Positions 35,818-45,193 of a DNA stretch of 64,000 bases are shown one piece after another; the first letter of the stretch is position 1; each line of letters opens with the position of its first letter. The notes under the pieces were generated by a model. The model made no database searches. It was not told the origin of the DNA and saw only the letters and a program-made list of their open reading frames with translations. Where the stretch lies: the NCBI RefSeq assembly GCF_902833905.1, contig NZ_CADFGP010000020.1, positions 1 through 64,000 of the forward strand. Direction: 5' to 3'. The DNA comes from Paraburkholderia tuberum STM678 (lineage in GTDB: Bacteria; Pseudomonadota; Gammaproteobacteria; Burkholderiales; Burkholderiaceae). The translations under genes and the position numbers were made by a program.

Positions 35818-35864
35818 CGCATGCGGGATATATGGCGGGCAGAATGTGAGTATCGTGGAAACGC

Positions 35865-35870
35865 TATAAT
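35865..35870 (+). promoter_or_regulatory. -10 element of hemA promoter
   Basis: A perfect TATAAT, 28 bases before the hemA ATG, in an AT-rich spot (CTATAATATAG). No good -35 is visible at 16 to 18 bases, so an activator or extended contacts may be needed. A transcript would start near 35877 with a very short leader. Confidence 0.6.
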
Positions 35871-35897
35871 ATAGGGCTGAACGATAGCTCCCCCCAA

Positions 35898-37184
35898 ATG
35901 CAGCTTCTAACGATCGGAATCAACCATCACACTGCGCCTGTCGCCTTGCGCGAACGCGTGGCGTTTCCGCTCGAACAGATAAAGCCCGCTCTGGATACGT
36001 TCAAAGGCATCTGGCTGGGCCACATGGCCCCCAACGCGCCCGAGGCGGCAATTCTGTCCACCTGCAACCGCACTGAACTCTACTGCGCGACCGACGACCT
36101 CGCCGCGCGCGAAGCCTCGGTGCAGTGGCTGTCGAAGTACCACAACCTCCCGATCGATGAGCTCGCGCCGCACGTCTATGCGCTGCCGCAGTCCGAAGCC
36201 GTGCGCCATGCGTTCCGCGTCGCGTCGGGGCTCGATTCGATGGTGCTCGGCGAAACGCAGATCGTCGGACAAATGAAGGACGCGGTGCGCACCGCCTCCG
36301 AAGCCGGCGCCCTCGGCACCTACCTGAATCAGCTATTCCAGCGCACCTTCGCCGTCGCGAAGGAAGTGCGCAGCACCACCGAGATCGGCGCGCAGTCGGT
36401 GTCGATGGCCGCCGCCGCGGTACGCCTCGCCCAACGCATTTTCGACAAGATCGCGAACCAGCGCGTGCTGTTCATCGGTGCTGGCGAAATGATCGAGCTT
36501 TGCGCGACGCACTTCGCGGCGCAGCATCCGCGGGAACTCGTCGTCGCGAACCGAACCGCCGAGCGCGGCATGCGGCTCGCCGAGCGCTTCAACGGCCGCG
36601 CCATTCCGCTCTCCGAGCTCCCCGCGCGGATGCACGAATTCGACATCATCGTGTCGTGCACGGCGTCCACGTTGCCGATCATCGGTCTTGGCGCGGTCGA
36701 GCGCGCGGTCAAGGCGCGCCGTCACCGGCCGATTTTCATGGTCGACCTCGCGGTGCCGCGTGACATCGAACCCGAAGCCGGCCAGCTCGAAGACGTGTTC
36801 CTGTACACCGTCGACGACCTCGGTGCGATCGTCCGCGAAGGCAATGCGTCGCGCCAGGCCGCGGTCGCGCAGGCCGAAGCGATCATCGAAACGCGCGTGC
36901 AGAACTTCATGCAGTGGCTTGATGCGCGCAGCATCGTGCCGGTGATCCGCCACATGCACACGCAGGCCGACACGCTGCGCCGCGCAGAGGTCGAACGCGC
37001 GCAGAAAATGCTCGCGCGCGGCGACGATCCGGCCGCAGTCCTCGAGGCACTGTCGCAATCGCTCACCAACAAGCTGATCCATGGTCCTACGCACGCGCTG
37101 AATCGCGCGAGCACCGACAACCGCGACAAGCTGATCGAGCTGATGAGCGGCTTCTACAAACACCCCGGCTCTACCGAGCGTTAG
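35898..37184 (+). CDS. hemA: glutamyl-tRNA reductase
   Basis: A 428-residue enzyme that reduces glutamyl-tRNA to glutamate 1-semialdehyde with NADPH, the first step of tetrapyrrole synthesis by the C5 route. The catalytic C56 lies in LSTCNRTELY. The NADPH fold has FIGAGEMIEL, and a C-terminal helical dimerisation domain follows. It ends 121 bases before prfA, the conserved hemA-prfA-prmC arrangement. Confidence 0.96.
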   Translation: MQLLTIGINHHTAPVALRERVAFPLEQIKPALDTFKGIWLGHMAPNAPEAAILSTCNRTELYCATDDLAAREASVQWLSKYHNLPIDELAPHVYALPQSEAVRHAFRVASGLDSMVLGETQIVGQMKDAVRTASEAGALGTYLNQLFQRTFAVAKEVRSTTEIGAQSVSMAAAAVRLAQRIFDKIANQRVLFIGAGEMIELCATHFAAQHPRELVVANRTAERGMRLAERFNGRAIPLSELPARMHEFDIIVSCTASTLPIIGLGAVERAVKARRHRPIFMVDLAVPRDIEPEAGQLEDVFLYTVDDLGAIVREGNASRQAAVAQAEAIIETRVQNFMQWLDARSIVPVIRHMHTQADTLRRAEVERAQKMLARGDDPAAVLEALSQSLTNKLIHGPTHALNRASTDNRDKLIELMSGFYKHPGSTER

Positions 37185-37305
37185 CGGCGCAGTGCTCGCC
37201 GCACCCCCGCGCGCCACCGCCGTGGCTCGCAAAGTGCTTCCGCCCCGGGCATTCGCCCGTTCCCCTGGCCGCATCCATTCCGGAGTCCGCTCCGCTACCC
37301 GCCCG

Positions 37306-38388
37306 ATGAAAACGAGCATGCAACGCAAGCTCGACCAGCTGACCACCCGGCTGGCCGAACTGAACGACCTGTTGAGCCGCGAGGACATCACCGCCAACCT
37401 CGACCAGTACCGCAAGCTGACGCGCGAACACGCGGAGCTCGACCCGGTCGTCGAGCATTACGGGCTGTGGCGCCAGGCGCAAAACGACGCCGCCACCGCG
37501 CAGGACCTGCTCGCCGACGCGTCGATGCGCGATTTCGCCGAAGAGGAAATCCGCGCAGCACGCGATCGTATGGAGACGCTCGGCGTCGAACTGCAGAAAA
37601 TGCTGCTGCCGAAAGACCCGAACGACGAGCGCAACATTTTCCTCGAAATCCGCGCGGGCACCGGCGGCGACGAATCCGCACTGTTCGCGGGCGATCTGCT
37701 GCGCATGTATCTGCGCTATGCCGAGCGCAACCGCTGGCAGGTCGAGATGATGTCGGCGAGCGAATCGGACCTCGGGGGCTATCGCGAAGTGATCGTGCGA
37801 ATTGCCGGCGATGCCGCGTATTCGAAGCTGAAGTTCGAGTCGGGCGGGCATCGCGTGCAGCGCGTGCCGGCCACCGAAACGCAGGGCCGCATCCATACCT
37901 CGGCGTGCACGGTCGCGGTGATGCCGGAAGCGGACGAGATCGGCGAAGTCGAGATCAACCCGGCCGATCTGCGTATCGACACGTTCCGCGCGTCGGGCGC
38001 GGGCGGCCAGCACATCAACAAGACCGACTCGGCGGTGCGCGTCACGCACTTGCCGACGGGCATCGTCGTCGAATGTCAGGACGACCGCTCGCAGCACAAG
38101 AACAAGGATCGCGCGCTGAAGGTGCTCGCCGCGCGCATCAAGGACAAGCAGGCGCACGAGCAGCAGGCGAAGGAAGCGGCGACGCGCAAGAACCTGATCG
38201 GCTCGGGCGACCGTTCGGAGCGCATCCGCACGTACAACTTCCCGCAGGGGCGCCTCACCGATCACCGCATCAACCTGACGCTGTATCGCCTCGACGCGAT
38301 CATGGACGGCGATCTCGAAGAACTGATCGCGGCGCTCGTCAGCGAGCATCAGGCCGAACTGCTGGCTTCGCTCGGCGACGCGGACTAA
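37306..38388 (+). CDS. prfA: peptide chain release factor 1
   Basis: A 360-residue class I release factor reading UAA and UAG. The codon-recognition motif PAT is at 188-190, and GGQ, which triggers peptidyl-tRNA hydrolysis, is at 233-235 in GAGGQHINKTD. I chose ATG 37306 (MKTSMQRKL), which gives exactly the usual 360 residues; the ORF runs back to 37192. Its Gln in GGQ is the target of PrmC, encoded 10 bases downstream. Confidence 0.96.
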   Translation: MKTSMQRKLDQLTTRLAELNDLLSREDITANLDQYRKLTREHAELDPVVEHYGLWRQAQNDAATAQDLLADASMRDFAEEEIRAARDRMETLGVELQKMLLPKDPNDERNIFLEIRAGTGGDESALFAGDLLRMYLRYAERNRWQVEMMSASESDLGGYREVIVRIAGDAAYSKLKFESGGHRVQRVPATETQGRIHTSACTVAVMPEADEIGEVEINPADLRIDTFRASGAGGQHINKTDSAVRVTHLPTGIVVECQDDRSQHKNKDRALKVLAARIKDKQAHEQQAKEAATRKNLIGSGDRSERIRTYNFPQGRLTDHRINLTLYRLDAIMDGDLEELIAALVSEHQAELLASLGDAD

Positions 38389-38398
38389 CGCCCCGACA

Positions 38399-39286
38399 AT
38401 GACCGACGCCTCCCCGGCTCCGCTCGACCCCACCGCTCTGCCCCCCACGGCCGAGGCGCTATTGCGCGCATCGCCGCTGCCGCCGCTCGAAGCGCGGATT
38501 CTGCTCACGCATGTGCTCGGTTGGCGGCGCACGCAGCTGATCACGCGCGGCGAGGAGCCGCTCGAACGCGCAAGCGTCGAGCGTTATCGCACGCTCGAGG
38601 CGCGGCGCATGGCCGGCGAGCCGGTCGCGCAGCTCGTCGGTGCGCGCGAGTTCTTCGGGCTCGAATTCGAAGTGACGCCGCATGTTCTGATTCCGCGTCC
38701 TGAGACCGAGCTGCTGGTGGAGACCGCGCTCGCGGCGATCGAACCTCGGCCGCGCCCACGTGTGCTCGATCTCGGCACCGGGACCGGCGCAATCGCGGTG
38801 GCGATCGCGTCGATGCGGCCCGACGCGCAGGTCTGGGCGCTCGACCGCTCGGCCGACGCGCTCGCCGTCGCCGCGCGCAACGGCGCGCGCCTGCTCGACG
38901 TGAAACGCCCGGGGGGCGCCGTCGTTTTCCTGCCCAGCGACTGGTACGGCTCGCTCGACGCCGCGTTGCGCTTCGATGCGATCGTCAGCAATCCACCGTA
39001 TATCGCGAGCGGCGACCCGCATCTGCGTGAGGGCGATCTGCGCTTCGAGCCGCGCGGCGCGCTCACCGACGAGGCCGACGGCCTCAGCGCGATCCGCGCG
39101 ATCGTCGCCGGCGCCCCCGAGCGTCTCGCCGCCGACGGCACGGTTTGGATCGAACATGGCTACGACCAGGCCGAAGCCGTGCGCGCATTGTTGAGCGAAC
39201 GCGGTTTTGCCGAGGTCCGCTCGGCGCGCGATCTCGCCGGCATCGAGCGGATCAGCGGCGGCGTGCTGCGCGCCGCTGCGGCCTGA
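38399..39286 (+). CDS. prmC: release factor glutamine N5-methyltransferase
   Basis: A 295-residue SAM-dependent methyltransferase that methylates the GGQ glutamine of release factors. An N-terminal helical domain (about 15-85) is followed by PRPETE (99-104), SAM motif DLGTGTG (124-130) and the substrate motif NPPY (198-201). It starts 10 bases after prfA, coupling enzyme and substrate. Confidence 0.95.
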   Translation: MTDASPAPLDPTALPPTAEALLRASPLPPLEARILLTHVLGWRRTQLITRGEEPLERASVERYRTLEARRMAGEPVAQLVGAREFFGLEFEVTPHVLIPRPETELLVETALAAIEPRPRPRVLDLGTGTGAIAVAIASMRPDAQVWALDRSADALAVAARNGARLLDVKRPGGAVVFLPSDWYGSLDAALRFDAIVSNPPYIASGDPHLREGDLRFEPRGALTDEADGLSAIRAIVAGAPERLAADGTVWIEHGYDQAEAVRALLSERGFAEVRSARDLAGIERISGGVLRAAAA

Positions 39287-39398
39287 GCGCGGTCGCCGAG
39301 GCTAAAACCCCAGGCGCGACGTGGCTGCGGCCGCCCGTAGCGAAATCCGCTATCATTTCAGCCTATTCCCATCCTTTATCGGAACCGCAAGGTCAGTC

Positions 39399-39710
39399 AT
39401 GGATACGCAACAACGCATCAAGCAAATCGTCGACGGCAACAACGTCGTTCTCTTCATGAAGGGCACGGCCCAGTTCCCGATGTGCGGTTTTTCCGGCCGC
39501 GCCATCCAGATCCTGAAGGCGTGCGGTGCCGGTGAAATCAAGACCGTCAACGTGCTCGAAGACGACGAAATCCGTCAGGGCATCAAGGTGTTCTCGAACT
39601 GGCCGACCATTCCGCAGCTTTACGTGAAGGGGGAATTCATCGGCGGCTCGGACATCATGATGGAGATGTACGAATCGGGCGAACTGCAGCAGCTGTTCGC
39701 CGCGGCCTGA
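39399..39710 (+). CDS. grxD: monothiol glutaredoxin GrxD
   Basis: A 103-residue CGFS-type glutaredoxin (C29-G-F-S32 in FPMCGFSGR), carrying and delivering [2Fe-2S] clusters. The glutathione-binding WPTIPQLYV and GGSDIM segments are present. I chose ATG 39399; TATCAT (39351-39356) is a -10 candidate, 43 bases upstream. It is followed 40 bases later by ubiX. Confidence 0.95.
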   Translation: MDTQQRIKQIVDGNNVVLFMKGTAQFPMCGFSGRAIQILKACGAGEIKTVNVLEDDEIRQGIKVFSNWPTIPQLYVKGEFIGGSDIMMEMYESGELQQLFAAA

Positions 39711-39750
39711 GCGTTCTACGCTTCGTTCGCTTCATCAGGCGCCGCAAGCC

Positions 39751-40353
39751 ATGCAGCAAGCACGCACCGCGGTGCCTCGCCGGCTGATCGTCGCGATCAC
39801 CGGCGCCTCCGGCGCCATCTACGGCATCCGGCTGCTCGAGACGCTGCGGCGGCTCGGCGGCGTCGAGAGCCACCTGCTGATTTCGAGCGCGGGTTGGCTC
39901 AACATCCAGCATGAACTCGAGTTGGGCAAGGAAGACGTGCATCCGCTCGCGGATGTCGTCCATTCGGTGCGCGATGTCGGCGCGAGCATCGCGTCCGGCT
40001 CGTTCGCGACCGACGGCATGATCGTCGCGCCCTGCTCGATGAAAACACTCGCGAGCATCGCGCACGGTTTCGCCGACAACCTGATCACCCGCGCCGCCGA
40101 CGTCACACTGAAGGAGCGTCGCCGTCTCGTGCTGCTGGTGCGCGAAACGCCGTTCAATCTCGCGCATCTGCGCAATATGACGGCCGTCACCGAAATGGGC
40201 GGAGTGATCTTCCCGCCGCTGCCCGCGTTCTATAACCGGCCTGCTTCGATCGACGAGATGGTCGACCACACTGTCGCACGCGTGCTCGATCTGTTTGCGC
40301 TTGGGCCGGCGTTGTCGCCGGCGTGGGAAGGATTGCGGGGCGCGCAGGATTAA
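39751..40353 (+). CDS. ubiX: flavin prenyltransferase UbiX
   Basis: A 200-residue enzyme that makes prenylated FMN, the cofactor of UbiD-type decarboxylases. ITGASGAIYGIRLLE is the FMN-binding start, PCSMKTLASIAHG and the later ETPFNLAHLRNM segment line the prenyl site, and the C-terminal PAFYN motif is present. No ubiD is adjacent in the window. It lies in a rightward group with grxD. Confidence 0.94.
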   Translation: MQQARTAVPRRLIVAITGASGAIYGIRLLETLRRLGGVESHLLISSAGWLNIQHELELGKEDVHPLADVVHSVRDVGASIASGSFATDGMIVAPCSMKTLASIAHGFADNLITRAADVTLKERRRLVLLVRETPFNLAHLRNMTAVTEMGGVIFPPLPAFYNRPASIDEMVDHTVARVLDLFALGPALSPAWEGLRGAQD

Positions 40354-40487
40354 CCGCGACAACGCGGATTAACAACGGCTGCGACGCAATCAATTCCCGC
40401 CGAACCCATTTATCAAGCTGGCGTGCGGACCTATATTGGTAGCAACCCAATTTCTCCGTGCCGTGCTTACGCGGCCGCGTTGCTGTC

Positions 40488-41273
40488 ATGAACCGCTTAC
40501 CTTCGCTTTTCCTGTCTCACGGCGCACCCACGTTGCCGATCGATCCGTCGATGCCGTCCGCCCAGTTCGGCGCGCTCGCCACGCAACTGCCGCGTCCCGA
40601 GGCAATCCTGATGTTGTCGGCGCACTGGGGCACCGCGCAGCCACTCGCGAGCATCGCGACGGCGCCTGAAACCATCCACGATTTTTATGGTTTTCCGCGC
40701 CAGCTCTATGAAATCCAATATCCGGCGCCGGGCGCGCCCGACATCGCACGTAGCGCCGCCGCGCTGCTCGGCGCGAGCGGCATCGTCGCGGACGTGCAGC
40801 CGCACGGACTCGACCACGGCGCATGGGTGCCGATGCTGCTGATATTTCCGCGAGCGGACGTGCCGATCGCGCAACTGTCGATCCAACCGCACAAGGACGC
40901 CGCGCATCATTTCCGCGTCGGCCGCGCGCTGCGCGCGCTAAAAGACGAAGGCGTGATGGTGATCGGCTCCGGCCAGATCACCCATAACCTGCGCGCCGCC
41001 GATTTCTCCGCGCGCCCGGAAGACGCCGATCCGCGCGTGGCCGAATTCACCGACTGGTTCGAGGACAAGCTCGTCGCGCGCGATCTCGACGCGCTGCTCG
41101 ACTATCGCCGCCAGGCGCCGCACGCGGTGTTGATGCATCCGACCGACGAGCATCTGTTGCCGGTATTCGCCGCGCTCGGTGCCGCCGACGACGACTATTC
41201 GCTCGCGATCCAGTCGCTCGGCACCTACCAACGCTCGCTCGCGATGACGAACTACGTGTTCGGGACCGCCTGA
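40488..41273 (+). CDS. DODA-type extradiol ring-cleavage dioxygenase (YgiD-like)
   Basis: A 261-residue class III extradiol dioxygenase-like protein. Metal-binding and catalytic histidines are H11 (FLSHGAP), H46 (LSAHWGT), H106/H110 (PHGLDHGAW) and H166 (QITHNL). E. coli YgiD cleaves DOPA; the natural substrate is not known. I chose ATG 40488 (MNRLPSLF); the ORF runs back to 40458. A strong bidirectional terminator follows. Confidence 0.9.
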   Translation: MNRLPSLFLSHGAPTLPIDPSMPSAQFGALATQLPRPEAILMLSAHWGTAQPLASIATAPETIHDFYGFPRQLYEIQYPAPGAPDIARSAAALLGASGIVADVQPHGLDHGAWVPMLLIFPRADVPIAQLSIQPHKDAAHHFRVGRALRALKDEGVMVIGSGQITHNLRAADFSARPEDADPRVAEFTDWFEDKLVARDLDALLDYRRQAPHAVLMHPTDEHLLPVFAALGAADDDYSLAIQSLGTYQRSLAMTNYVFGTA

Positions 41274-41303
41274 TCCGGCGCGGGGTCGCGCACAAAGGTC
41301 AAC

Positions 41304-41340
41304 AAAAAGCCCGCCTGATCATCGATCGGGCGGGCTTTTT
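41304..41340. terminator. bidirectional intrinsic terminator
   Basis: AAAAAGCCCGCC (41304-41315) and GGCGGGCTTTTT (41329-41340) pair perfectly. T-runs exist on both strands, so it ends the rightward dioxygenase gene and the leftward permease gene. Confidence 0.93.
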
Positions 41341-41390
41341 ATCGGCCCCGAAAGACCCGCGTCGAGCGGATCTTCGGTTTCGACCGGCGC

Positions 41391-42986
41391 TCAATGCGCG
41401 CCGATAACTTCGAGCACTTCGTCGTGCTCGAGCCGCTCGTCCAGATACTCCGAACGATAGCCGCTGTTCACGCCCCAGAAGTAGAACACCAACGCGAAGG
41501 CGATCACGACGAGCATGTCCCAGCCGTAAGGCAGAATGCCGAAGCCGCCAAACTCCTTGCTGCCGATCAGCGACAGGATCGCCATGATCGGCAGATACGC
41601 GACCAGCCACCAGGCAGCCTTCAGGTCACGGCCCCAGCCCTCGAAGCCCGACTTCGCCTGGAAGTAGAAATACACCGGCAGCGCGACGACCATCAGCAGA
41701 ATGATTTCGCCGGTCAGCGGCCACCTCGCCCAGTACAGGATCAGCGACGCGCAGACGAACGCGAACGGCGCGATCACCTTCATGCCGGCGATGTGCAGCG
41801 GGCGCTCGAGATCGGTTGCCGCGCGGCGCAGTGCCATCAGGCTGATCGGGCCGGTCAGGTACGAGATCACGGTCGCGACCGAAATCACCGCCGCGAGCGA
41901 ACTCCAGCCGCGGAAGAAGAACAGGAAGATGAACGAGACGAGCAGGTTGAACCACATCGCGTTGCGCGGAACGCCATAGAACGGGTGCACGTTACCGAAC
42001 ATCTTCGGCATCGTGTTGTTGCGCTCCATCGCGTAGATCATGCGCGAGGTGGTTGCCATGTAGGTCGTACCGGTGCCGCTCGGGCTCACGAACGCGTCGA
42101 CGTACAGCAGGATCGCCAGCCAGTTCAGGTTCAGCGCAATCGCCAGTTCCGCGAACGGCGAAGCAAAGCTGAAGTGGCTCCAGCCCTTCATCACGTCGGC
42201 CGGATTCACGGCGCCGATGTATGCGATCTGCAGCAACACGTAGATCACGAGCGCGAGCAGGATCGAGCCGATCACCGCGAACGGCACGCTCCTGGCCGGA
42301 TTTCGCGCTTCACCGGCCAGGTTGATCGGGCTCTGGAAACCATTGAATGCGAACACGATGCCGCTCGTCGCGACTGCGGTCAGCACCGCCGACCAGCCGT
42401 ACGGCGCGAACGTGGTCGTCTGACCAAAGTTCTCGGTGTGGACGCCTGTCATCATCAGGCCGACGATCGTTGCGCCCGGGATCAGGAACTTGAAGATCGT
42501 GATCGCCGAGTTGGCGCGCGCGAACAGCTTGACGCCCCAGTAGTTGAGCAGGAAATAGATGATGACGAGCCCGGCGGACAACAGCAGGCCGTTGGTCGTC
42601 AACGACCCGTCGACGAACAGCGCATGCGCCCAGGGATAGGGCCAGGTACTCATATATTGGATCGATGCTTCGGCCTCGATCGGGATCACCGACACGATCG
42701 CGATCCAGTTGGCCCACGCGCTGATGAAACCGACCAGCGCGCCGTGCGAGTAGCGCGCATAGCGCACCATCCCGCCAGATTCCGGAAACATCGCGCCAAG
42801 TTCCGCGTAGGTCAGCGCAATCGCGAGAATCACGACCGCACCGATGATCCATGCGCAAATCGCAGCCGGACCGGCAATTTTTGCAGCCTTCCACGCGCCG
42901 AACAGCCAACCCGAACCGATGATCGAGCCCAGACCGGTCAGCATCAGCGCGAATGGCCCGATGTTCCGTTGTATAGAACTTTTCAA
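41391..42986 (-). CDS. APC family amino acid permease
   Basis: A 531-residue transporter with about twelve membrane segments. The substrate-binding first helix carries GSIIGSGWLFG, typical of the amino acid-polyamine-organocation superfamily. I chose TTG 42986 (LKSSIQRN) because AGGAGA stands four bases before it and the family homology begins there; the ATG at 43091 adds an unrelated charged stretch. Substrate specificity cannot be read. The C-terminal tail is acidic and hydrophilic. It shares its upstream region with the cold-shock gene. Confidence 0.88.
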   Translation of the reverse strand: MKSSIQRNIGPFALMLTGLGSIIGSGWLFGAWKAAKIAGPAAICAWIIGAVVILAIALTYAELGAMFPESGGMVRYARYSHGALVGFISAWANWIAIVSVIPIEAEASIQYMSTWPYPWAHALFVDGSLTTNGLLLSAGLVIIYFLLNYWGVKLFARANSAITIFKFLIPGATIVGLMMTGVHTENFGQTTTFAPYGWSAVLTAVATSGIVFAFNGFQSPINLAGEARNPARSVPFAVIGSILLALVIYVLLQIAYIGAVNPADVMKGWSHFSFASPFAELAIALNLNWLAILLYVDAFVSPSGTGTTYMATTSRMIYAMERNNTMPKMFGNVHPFYGVPRNAMWFNLLVSFIFLFFFRGWSSLAAVISVATVISYLTGPISLMALRRAATDLERPLHIAGMKVIAPFAFVCASLILYWARWPLTGEIILLMVVALPVYFYFQAKSGFEGWGRDLKAAWWLVAYLPIMAILSLIGSKEFGGFGILPYGWDMLVVIAFALVFYFWGVNSGYRSEYLDERLEHDEVLEVIGAH

Positions 42987-43241
42987 GTCTTCTCCTAAAT
43001 CAGAACCATGTCGGCACCGCGTGACATCGCTTGTGGCGGTGGGGACGGGGTGACGCGCATGTAAGCGCGTCCAGATGCGGAATAGGTGCAACCGACGCGC
43101 GGCGCGTAGTTTAACGGTTGCACCGTGTTACTGCAGCGAAACCGCAGCCGAACTAAGGGTTCCCCCTAGCAAAAAGTTGTCCCCCTGCGCAAGCTTTGTA
43201 AGAAAGTTTCGGATCAGTCCGGCAAAGTTTCGTCTAGACTG

Positions 43242-43270
43242 TTGACCTTCGTCCGAATTCGCCGTATAAC
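43242..43270 (+). promoter_or_regulatory. cold-shock gene promoter and long 5' leader
   Basis: TTGACC (43242-43247), 17 bases, TATAAC (43265-43270): a near-consensus sigma-70 promoter. Transcription from about 43277 gives a 5' untranslated region of about 140 bases before the csp ATG at 43417, the long leader typical of cspA-type mRNAs, which can refold at low temperature. Upstream (42987-43241) I see only the permease promoter region. Confidence 0.75.
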
Positions 43271-43416
43271 GTTCGGGCAGGATTTCAAGTGGCGAGTGAA
43301 GTGGTTCTTTCGTAGTTCGCCCATCAACGGTACTCCGGTTGGTCCCATTACCCCCTTCCTTGATTTTCATGCACCCCGGGCTTCGGCCTTATTCACCATT
43401 TTTAGGAAAAAGTAAT

Positions 43417-43620
43417 ATGGAAACCGGTACCGTCAAGTGGTTCAACGACGCTAAGGGCTTTGGCTTCATCACTCCGGACGGCGGCGGTGAAGATCTGTTC
43501 GCGCATTTCTCGGAAATTCGCACTGAAGGCTTCAAGACGCTGCAAGAAAACCAAAAGGTCACGTTTGAAGTGAAGACGGGCCCGAAGGGTAAGCAAGCGG
43601 CTAACATCAAGCCGGTGTAA
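43417..43620 (+). CDS. cold-shock protein (CspA family)
   Basis: A 67-residue single cold-shock domain, an OB-fold RNA/DNA chaperone. RNP1 is KGFGFIT and RNP2 DLFAHF. The start METGTVKWFN with AGGAAAAAG upstream is decisive. It is monocistronic between a strong promoter with long leader and an intrinsic terminator, and is usually very highly expressed. Confidence 0.96.
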   Translation: METGTVKWFNDAKGFGFITPDGGGEDLFAHFSEIRTEGFKTLQENQKVTFEVKTGPKGKQAANIKPV

Positions 43621-43643
43621 GCTCCGCGCTTCCTTCTGGACGC

Positions 43644-43672
43644 AAAAAAACCCCGCCTCGGCGGGGTTTTTT
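43644..43672 (+). terminator. csp intrinsic terminator
   Basis: CCCCGCC (43651-43657) pairs with GGCGGGG (43660-43666), extended by A/T pairs, followed by TTTTTT (43667-43672), 23 bases past the csp stop. The A-run on the left also lets it work on leftward transcripts from the Hsp70 gene. Confidence 0.93.
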
Positions 43673-43754
43673 ATTACGGCGGCCAATCTGAATGCGCCGA
43701 TTAACTTCGCGTTACTTCGCAATCCGCGGCGGATTATTTGTTGATTATTCGGGA

Positions 43755-45005
43755 TTATCCGAATACACGCCGCGCATGAATACCGAGGCCAGTCGCCACG
43801 CTCGCGAGACGATCGCCGAATACCGCTTGCGCGTCTGGAAACGCCGCGGCCAACGCGCCCGACAGAAACGCGAGGCCGGTCGACCCGCCGGTGAAATAGA
43901 TCGCGTCGACATCGCGCGGCGCGACGCCGGCCGCCTGCACCGTATCGCGCGCGGCCTGCACGATGCGTCGCGTTTCTTCCTCGCCTGCTTTGACGAGCTG
44001 CGCTTCGTCGAACGCGAGACGCAGATCCTCTTCCACCTGCTCGAGATCGATCACGGTTTCGCCGCCCGCCGCCACGCCGATCTTCGCCTCTTCCGCGTGG
44101 GCGGCGAGCGCGTGCCCGAAACGCTGCTCGACCACGCGCATCAGCCGGTCGTGGTGCTTTGTCTCCGTGAAAAGGTGCCGCATCAGCGCGAGTTCGCTGA
44201 CGCGCTTCGGCGTGTAGACGGTGTTGATCAGGTGCCAGGTCGCGAGATCGAAATAAATCCGGTTCGGGATTTCGCGCCCTTGCGGATCGAGCGACTGGTA
44301 GCCGAGTTCGCGCAGTATCGTCGCGAGTTCGACGCGGCGGTCGAAGTCCGTACCCGCGACGTGCACGCCGTGGTGCGCGAGCACATCGTCCTTGCGCTCG
44401 ACGCGCTTCATCCGTTCCGGCCCCACTCGCACGAGCGAAAAGTCCGACGTACCGCCGCCGATGTCCGCCACAAGCACGAGCCCCTCGGCGCTCAGGTGCG
44501 ATTCGTAGTCGAACGCAGCCGCGATCGGTTCATACTGAAAGTGGATGTCGCGCAAGCCGGCGGTGCGCGCAGCGGCTTCGAGCTGTTGCTGCGCCATCTG
44601 GTCGGCGCGCGGGTCGTCGTCGACGAAGAACACCGGGCGGCCCAGCACCGCGCGGTCAATCGCGCCGCCGGCGCTCGCCTCGGCCGCGCGCTTCAGGTGA
44701 GTCAGGAACGTCGCGATCACGTCGGTGTACTTGATCGCACTGCCGTCGCCGAGATCGGTCGTATTCTCGGCGAGCGGCGAGCCGAGAATGCTTTTCATCG
44801 AGCGCATCAGCCGGCCGTCGAAACCGTCGATGTAAGCAGCGAGCGCCGCGCGCCCGAATTCGCTGGTGTGTTCGTCGGTATTGAAGAAGACCGCGGTGGG
44901 CAGCGTCGTGTACGCGCCTTCGACCGGCGCCAGCTTCAGCTGCGGGCCGATCGGAACCGCGACGGCCGAATTGGAAGTACCGAAGTCAATCGCGCAATAG
45001 TTCAT
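43755..45005 (-). CDS. Hsp70-family protein (YegD-like, ATPase domain only)
   Basis: A 416-residue actin/Hsp70-fold ATPase. Phosphate 1 motif is DFGTSNSAVA (7-16), phosphate 2 VADIGGGTSDFS, and the adenosine motif FTGGSTGLAF. Unlike DnaK (about 640 residues) it ends after the nucleotide-binding domain and lacks the peptide-binding domain and the lid, as in E. coli YegD. No J-domain or nucleotide-exchange gene is nearby. It is single-gene and divergent from the MFS gene; its client is unknown. Confidence 0.9.
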   Translation of the reverse strand: MNYCAIDFGTSNSAVAVPIGPQLKLAPVEGAYTTLPTAVFFNTDEHTSEFGRAALAAYIDGFDGRLMRSMKSILGSPLAENTTDLGDGSAIKYTDVIATFLTHLKRAAEASAGGAIDRAVLGRPVFFVDDDPRADQMAQQQLEAAARTAGLRDIHFQYEPIAAAFDYESHLSAEGLVLVADIGGGTSDFSLVRVGPERMKRVERKDDVLAHHGVHVAGTDFDRRVELATILRELGYQSLDPQGREIPNRIYFDLATWHLINTVYTPKRVSELALMRHLFTETKHHDRLMRVVEQRFGHALAAHAEEAKIGVAAGGETVIDLEQVEEDLRLAFDEAQLVKAGEEETRRIVQAARDTVQAAGVAPRDVDAIYFTGGSTGLAFLSGALAAAFPDAQAVFGDRLASVATGLGIHARRVFG

Positions 45006-45193
45006 GGCAGGAATGGCCGCTCACGGCTGGCGCGCAAAGAAAGGGGAGCGGCTTTGTATCACGAAAACTCCGGCAGCATCAACTGAAGCTGCCGGGACGG
45101 CCGCAAGATCGATTGAAATCATGGCGCGGAATGCATCTTGCTGCGTCCGACCGGATATGCCGCCCCATTTCGCCATCGAGGAGACTTCGCGTC

